17,402 nucleotides of DNA, from assembly GCA_036732565.1 (NCBI GenBank), contig DAINCF010000089.1, forward strand, positions 1 to 17,402, given 5' to 3'. This DNA comes from JAIVJN01 sp036732565 (GTDB lineage Bacteria > Acidobacteriota > Vicinamibacteria > Vicinamibacterales > UBA2999). Made by a program: the position numbers and the translations under genes. The notes under the pieces were generated by a model. That model was given only the letters and a program-made list of their open reading frames with translations, did no database searches and was not told where the DNA came from. Shown piece by piece: positions 14,400 through 17,402 of the stretch (the first letter of the stretch is position 1; every line of letters starts with the position of its first letter).

Positions 14400-15443
14400 A
14401 TGACCAACGATTCATCGGTCGGATTTCTCACCAGGCGTTCCGAAGTCTACCCTCCCGGCTACGCGCCAACCGTGCGCCGATTCGTCGACTACACTACGCT
14501 CCATCGGCAGTCCGGCCCTCCGGTGGTCGGCCAGTCCGCGGAATGGCGAGACGTCCTCAAGCAGGCGACGCAGGTGGCGGCGACGGCGGCGACGGTGTTG
14601 CTCCAGGGGGAGTCGGGGACGGGCAAGGAAGTGGTGGCGCGGTTCATCCATCGCACCTCGCCGCGCCGCGACGGTCCGTTCGTCGCCATCAACTGCGCCG
14701 CGCTGCCGGAGTCGCTGCTCGAGTCGGAGCTGTTCGGCTTCGAGCGAGGCGCCTTCACGGGCGCCCACCAAGCCAAGCCCGGCCAGATCGAGATGGCGTC
14801 GGGCGGCGTGTTGTTCCTCGACGAAGTGAGCGAGATGAGCCCGGCGGCGCAGGCCAAGTTTCTCCGCGTGCTCCAGGAGCGCGAGTTCCAGCGGCTCGGC
14901 GGGACGCGACCGATGAAGACCGACGCTCGGGTCATTGCCGCGACCAACCGCAACTTGCGCCAGGCGGTCGCGAATGGCACCTTCCGCGAAGACCTGTTCT
15001 ACCGACTGCAGGTCTTCGACATCCGCATTCCGCCGTTGCGCGATCGCAACAGCGACATCCCCATGCTCGCCGATGCGTTCCTGCAGAACCTCGTGGAGAC
15101 GCTCGGCCGGCCGGTTGCGGGCGTGAGTCCGGAGGCGATGAACGTGCTCAAGGCCTATCGCTGGCCGGGCAACGTGCGCGAGCTCCACAACGTCCTGGAA
15201 CGCGCGGCGATTCTCTGTGAGGGCGGCCACATCACGACGGAGCATTTGTCGCTGCAGGTCGAACTGGCGGCGGCCGCGCCGCCGACCACCGATCTGCGCG
15301 TGGCCGAGCGCCGCACGATTGAACAGGTACTGCGTGAGACCGGTTGGAACAAGGCCAAGGCGGCACGGCGACTCGGGCTGACCAGAACGCAACTCTACGT
15401 GCGTCTGCGCCGCTACGACCTCGACAAGCTGCAGCCCGCGTAA
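14400..15443 (+). CDS. Sigma-54-dependent activator, AAA+ plus Fis-type HTH, no receiver
   Basis: This 347-aa bacterial enhancer-binding protein remodels the sigma-54 RNA polymerase closed complex using ATP. The AAA+ domain runs from about residue 42 (VVGQSAEWRDVLKQ) to 275 with Walker A GESGTGKE (70-77), an intact GAFTGA loop (117-122), Walker B GGVLFLDE (135-142), and sensor II GNVREL (247-252). The Fis-type HTH is at about 300-343 (RTIEQVLRETGWNKAKAARRLGLTRTQLYVRLRRY). The N-terminus is only about 42 residues with no receiver, GAF or PAS domain, so it is either constitutive or controlled by a partner protein. The ATG at 14400 has GAGG about 5-8 bp upstream. A sigma-54 (-24/-12) promoter is not evident in the window, so its targets lie elsewhere. 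It ends 29 bp before tldD. Confidence 0.93.
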   Translation: MTNDSSVGFLTRRSEVYPPGYAPTVRRFVDYTTLHRQSGPPVVGQSAEWRDVLKQATQVAATAATVLLQGESGTGKEVVARFIHRTSPRRDGPFVAINCAALPESLLESELFGFERGAFTGAHQAKPGQIEMASGGVLFLDEVSEMSPAAQAKFLRVLQEREFQRLGGTRPMKTDARVIAATNRNLRQAVANGTFREDLFYRLQVFDIRIPPLRDRNSDIPMLADAFLQNLVETLGRPVAGVSPEAMNVLKAYRWPGNVRELHNVLERAAILCEGGHITTEHLSLQVELAAAAPPTTDLRVAERRTIEQVLRETGWNKAKAARRLGLTRTQLYVRLRRYDLDKLQPA

Positions 15444-15450
15444 TCTGGCC

Positions 15451-15470
15451 GGCGCGGGTATAATCGCGCC
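15451..15470 (+). promoter_or_regulatory. tldD promoter: TATAAT inside a GGCGCG/CGCGCC inverted repeat
   Basis: A consensus -10 TATAAT (15459-15464) lies in the 8-bp centre of the inverted repeat GGCGCG (15451-15456) / CGCGCC (15465-15470). The tldD ATG at 15473 is only 8 bp after the -10, so transcription would start at or just before the ATG, giving a leaderless or nearly leaderless message. No -35 hexamer or Shine-Dalgarno is visible. Confidence 0.55.
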
Positions 15471-15472
15471 GC

Positions 15473-17044
15473 ATGTCGATCCCGCCCCTCTCTCGACGTC
15501 AGTTTCTCGCGACGGGGGGCGCGATGCTCGCCAGCACCTGCGTGCCGGCGTGGGCGGACATCATCCAGCCCACCTCCGCCGATGAGGGTCTGCGCGCGGA
15601 GGTCGCGGAGGTGGCGATCGCACGCGCGACAGCGCTCGGCGCCTCGTACGCCGACATTCGTATCAATCGCTACCGCCGAGAATCGATCGCGACGCGCGAG
15701 CGGCAAGTCCAGAACGTGTCGCGATCCACGAGCTACGGCCTCGGCCTGCGCGTGCTGGTCAACGGCGCCTGGGGCTTTGCCGCGAGCAACCGCGTCGAGC
15801 CGGGCACGGCGCGGGCGGTTGCGGAACAGGCCGTCGCCATCGCGCGAGCGAACGCGGTGCTGGTCTCGCGCAAGGTCGAGCTCGCGCGCGCAGACAAAGT
15901 GGTGACGACGTGGACCAGCGCGTTCACGCGCGATCCGTTCGAGGTGCCGCTCGAGACCAAGACCGCGTTCCTGATGAAGCTGAACGAAACCGCCCTGGCT
16001 GTCACCGGCGTGAGCTTCGTCAGCTCGCAGATCCTGTTCGTCGACGAGCAGAAGTTCTTCGCGTCGAGCGAGGGATCGCGGATCACCCAGCGATTGGTGC
16101 GCACCTATCCGCAGTTCACCACCACCGCCGCGGATCGCGCCACCGGCGATTTTCAGACCCGCGCCGTCGTCGATCGCGCCCAGCTCGTGGGCTACGAGTA
16201 CGTCGAGGACTACCCGTGGCTGCGTGATGCCGAGAAGGCCGGTCTCGAGGTGGTCGAGAAGTTGAAGTCGAAGCCCGTCGCGCCGGGCAGATACGACATC
16301 GTGGTCGATCCGTCGCAGTTGTTTCTCGCCATTCACGAATCGGTCGGTCACTCGACCGAGCTCGATCGAGCGTTTGGCTGGGAAGCGAACATGGCGGGGA
16401 CCAGCTTTCTCAAGCCCACCGACGCCGGCACGCTTCGCTTCGGCGCCAAGATCGTCAACCTGGTGGGCGATCGCACGCAGCCCGGCGGGCTGGCCACCAC
16501 TGGCTTCGATGACGAGGGTGTCAAGGCCGACCGGTGGCACCTGGTGCGCGACGGCCTGTTCGTCGACTGGCAGACCACCCGCGAGCTGGCGCCGCTGGTG
16601 GGACAGCAGCGATCGCATGGCTGCCTGCATGCAGACGACTGGTCCAGCGTGCCGTTTCCTCGCATGCCGAACGTCTCGCTCGAACCGGCATCGACGGAGG
16701 TATCGCTCGATGACCTGTTCGGCGATATCAAGCGCGGACTGTTCATCGAAGGCCGCGGCAGCTCGTCCATCGATCAGCAGCGCTACAATTTCCAGTTCGG
16801 CGGCGCCGTGATTCGCGAAATCAGGGACGGGAAGCTCGGCGCGATGGTGAGAGATGCGGCGTATCAGTCGCGGACGCCGGATTTCTGGGCGTCGTGCGAC
16901 GGGCTCGGCGGCCCCGCGACCTATCGGCTCTGGGGCACGTCGGCGGATGGCAAGGGCGAGCCGGGCCAGACCAATGCCGTCAGTCACGGCTGTCCACCCG
17001 CGCGCTTCCGTCAAATCACCGTTCTCAACACGGCGGCCATCTAG
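15473..17044 (+). CDS. tldD: TldD-type metalloprotease with twin-arginine signal
   Basis: This 523-aa protein is the catalytic subunit of a TldD/TldE-type zinc peptidase, which in E. coli trims unfolded peptides (microcin B17 leader, CcdA). The zinc motif HESVGH (HExxxH, His288-Glu289-His293) is intact, followed by DRAFGWE; the conserved C-terminal Cys507 occurs in SHGCPPARF. The N-terminus is a clear Tat signal: SRRQFLATGG, a short hydrophobic stretch, and AWA before DIIQ. Well-studied TldD proteins are cytoplasmic, so export of this one is notable; the rest of the protein aligns with the family from EVAEVAIARATALGASYADIRI onward. The ATG at 15473 lies just past a TATAAT and has no Shine-Dalgarno. 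The partner tldE/pmbA gene follows after 106 bp. Confidence 0.93.
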   Translation: MSIPPLSRRQFLATGGAMLASTCVPAWADIIQPTSADEGLRAEVAEVAIARATALGASYADIRINRYRRESIATRERQVQNVSRSTSYGLGLRVLVNGAWGFAASNRVEPGTARAVAEQAVAIARANAVLVSRKVELARADKVVTTWTSAFTRDPFEVPLETKTAFLMKLNETALAVTGVSFVSSQILFVDEQKFFASSEGSRITQRLVRTYPQFTTTAADRATGDFQTRAVVDRAQLVGYEYVEDYPWLRDAEKAGLEVVEKLKSKPVAPGRYDIVVDPSQLFLAIHESVGHSTELDRAFGWEANMAGTSFLKPTDAGTLRFGAKIVNLVGDRTQPGGLATTGFDDEGVKADRWHLVRDGLFVDWQTTRELAPLVGQQRSHGCLHADDWSSVPFPRMPNVSLEPASTEVSLDDLFGDIKRGLFIEGRGSSSIDQQRYNFQFGGAVIREIRDGKLGAMVRDAAYQSRTPDFWASCDGLGGPATYRLWGTSADGKGEPGQTNAVSHGCPPARFRQITVLNTAAI

Positions 17045-17070
17045 TGGGCTGTACCGCCGAAATCACAACC

Positions 17071-17091
17071 GGCCGTTCCGTAGGAACGGCC
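17071..17091 (+). repeat. Perfect hairpin (9-bp stem, 3-base loop) between tldD and tldE
   Basis: GGCCGTTCC and GGAACGGCC are exact reverse complements separated by GTA. The hairpin lies 27 bp after the tldD stop and 60 bp before the tldE start. There is no T-run, so it is a poor rho-independent terminator; it may be a dispersed repeat or an mRNA-stability stem tuning the tldD/tldE ratio. Confidence 0.7.
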
Positions 17092-17150
17092 CGGAAGGCT
17101 TGACCGAGCGAGTCGATGAACCCTTCACCTTCCGTTGATACGCTGCACTA

Positions 17151-17402
17151 ATGCTCGACCGCAACGACGCTCTCCAGATTTGCGAGACGGTGCTGGCGCG
17201 CGCCAAGACGGCGGGCGCGGAGGACGCCCTCGTCTCGTTGCAAAGCTCCACCGAATCGCACGCGCGCTTTGCCGACAACCGCATCACGACCAGCGGACGC
17301 GCCGAGGACCTGCTGATCACGGCCACCGTCTGGGTCGGCCGCCGGCGTGGCTCGGCGACCGGCAACGATGCCAGCGCCGACGCGCTCGAACGCATGGCGA
17401 AC
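17151..17402 (+). CDS. tldE: TldE/PmbA family protein, N-terminal part (cut by window end)
   Basis: The first 84 codons run off the end of the window without a stop. The start, MLDRNDALQICETVLARAK, followed by AGAEDALVSLQSS and ARFADNRITTSG, is typical of the N-terminal domain of PmbA/TldE, the non-catalytic partner of TldD. No signal peptide is present, unlike the upstream TldD. There is no good Shine-Dalgarno before the ATG; a weak TACGCT lies 6 bases upstream and might indicate another leaderless start. Confidence 0.85.
   Translation, partial: MLDRNDALQICETVLARAKTAGAEDALVSLQSSTESHARFADNRITTSGRAEDLLITATVWVGRRRGSATGNDASADALERMAN

Noticed and set aside
15413..17014. 533-codon open frame on the minus strand opposite tldD
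   Set aside because: Antisense shadow of a gene with intact catalytic motifs; no domain or ribosome site.
17071..17091. Rho-independent terminator after tldD
   Set aside because: The stem is perfect but no T-rich run follows on either strand, and tldE downstream is expected to be co-expressed.

Overview
The window is about 17.4 kb of dense, GC-rich bacterial DNA (roughly 65% by eye) in which almost every base is coding. Three things point to an Acidobacteriota genome, probably a soil Vicinamibacteria-type lineage: the Oar-like TonB-dependent receptor with an N-terminal carboxypeptidase-regulatory-like domain and no SusD partner, the 24-bp palindromic intergenic repeats around GTAGCGCAGGCC, and the GC bias. 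This placement is inference; there is no rRNA or other marker gene here.

Left part (1-12190) is an L-arabinose / arabino-glycan utilisation locus. On the minus strand lie araB (L-ribulokinase) and araD (L-ribulose-5-phosphate 4-epimerase), overlapping by ATGA. A LacI-family regulator diverges from araB. Next come two secreted beta-L-arabinofuranosidase-type enzymes of the DUF1680 superfamily, one GH127-like (minus) and one GH146-like (plus), head to head across a 134-bp promoter region. A small secreted protein of unknown function follows, and then a 973-residue TonB-dependent receptor (both minus). The likely scheme is that the two glycosidases release L-arabinose from arabinans or hydroxyproline-linked arabino-oligosaccharides, the receptor brings oligosaccharides through the outer membrane, and AraB/AraD feed the pentose phosphate pathway. 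The arabinose isomerase AraA and an inner-membrane sugar transporter are not in the window.

Right part (12449-17402) is a signalling and housekeeping block. Two paralogous NarL/FixJ-type response regulators diverge from a 141-bp region with a perfect 16-bp palindrome at its centre. The rightward one overlaps a stand-alone receiver-domain gene, followed by a sigma-54 activator (AAA+ plus Fis-type HTH) that has no receiver domain. No histidine kinase is present. A TldD-type metalloprotease with a clear twin-arginine signal comes next, followed by the start of its partner TldE/PmbA, cut by the window edge.

The non-coding parts are unusually structured. There are REP-like palindromes at three loci (one an inverted dimer), a 21-bp tandem repeat translated in frame inside araB with a related copy upstream of the GH127 gene, a telomere-like CTAGAACCC repeat tract with a potential G-quadruplex between araB and lacI, a symmetric bidirectional -10 element between the two glycosidases, and candidate operators. 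I see no tRNA, rRNA, CRISPR array, insertion sequence or prophage.
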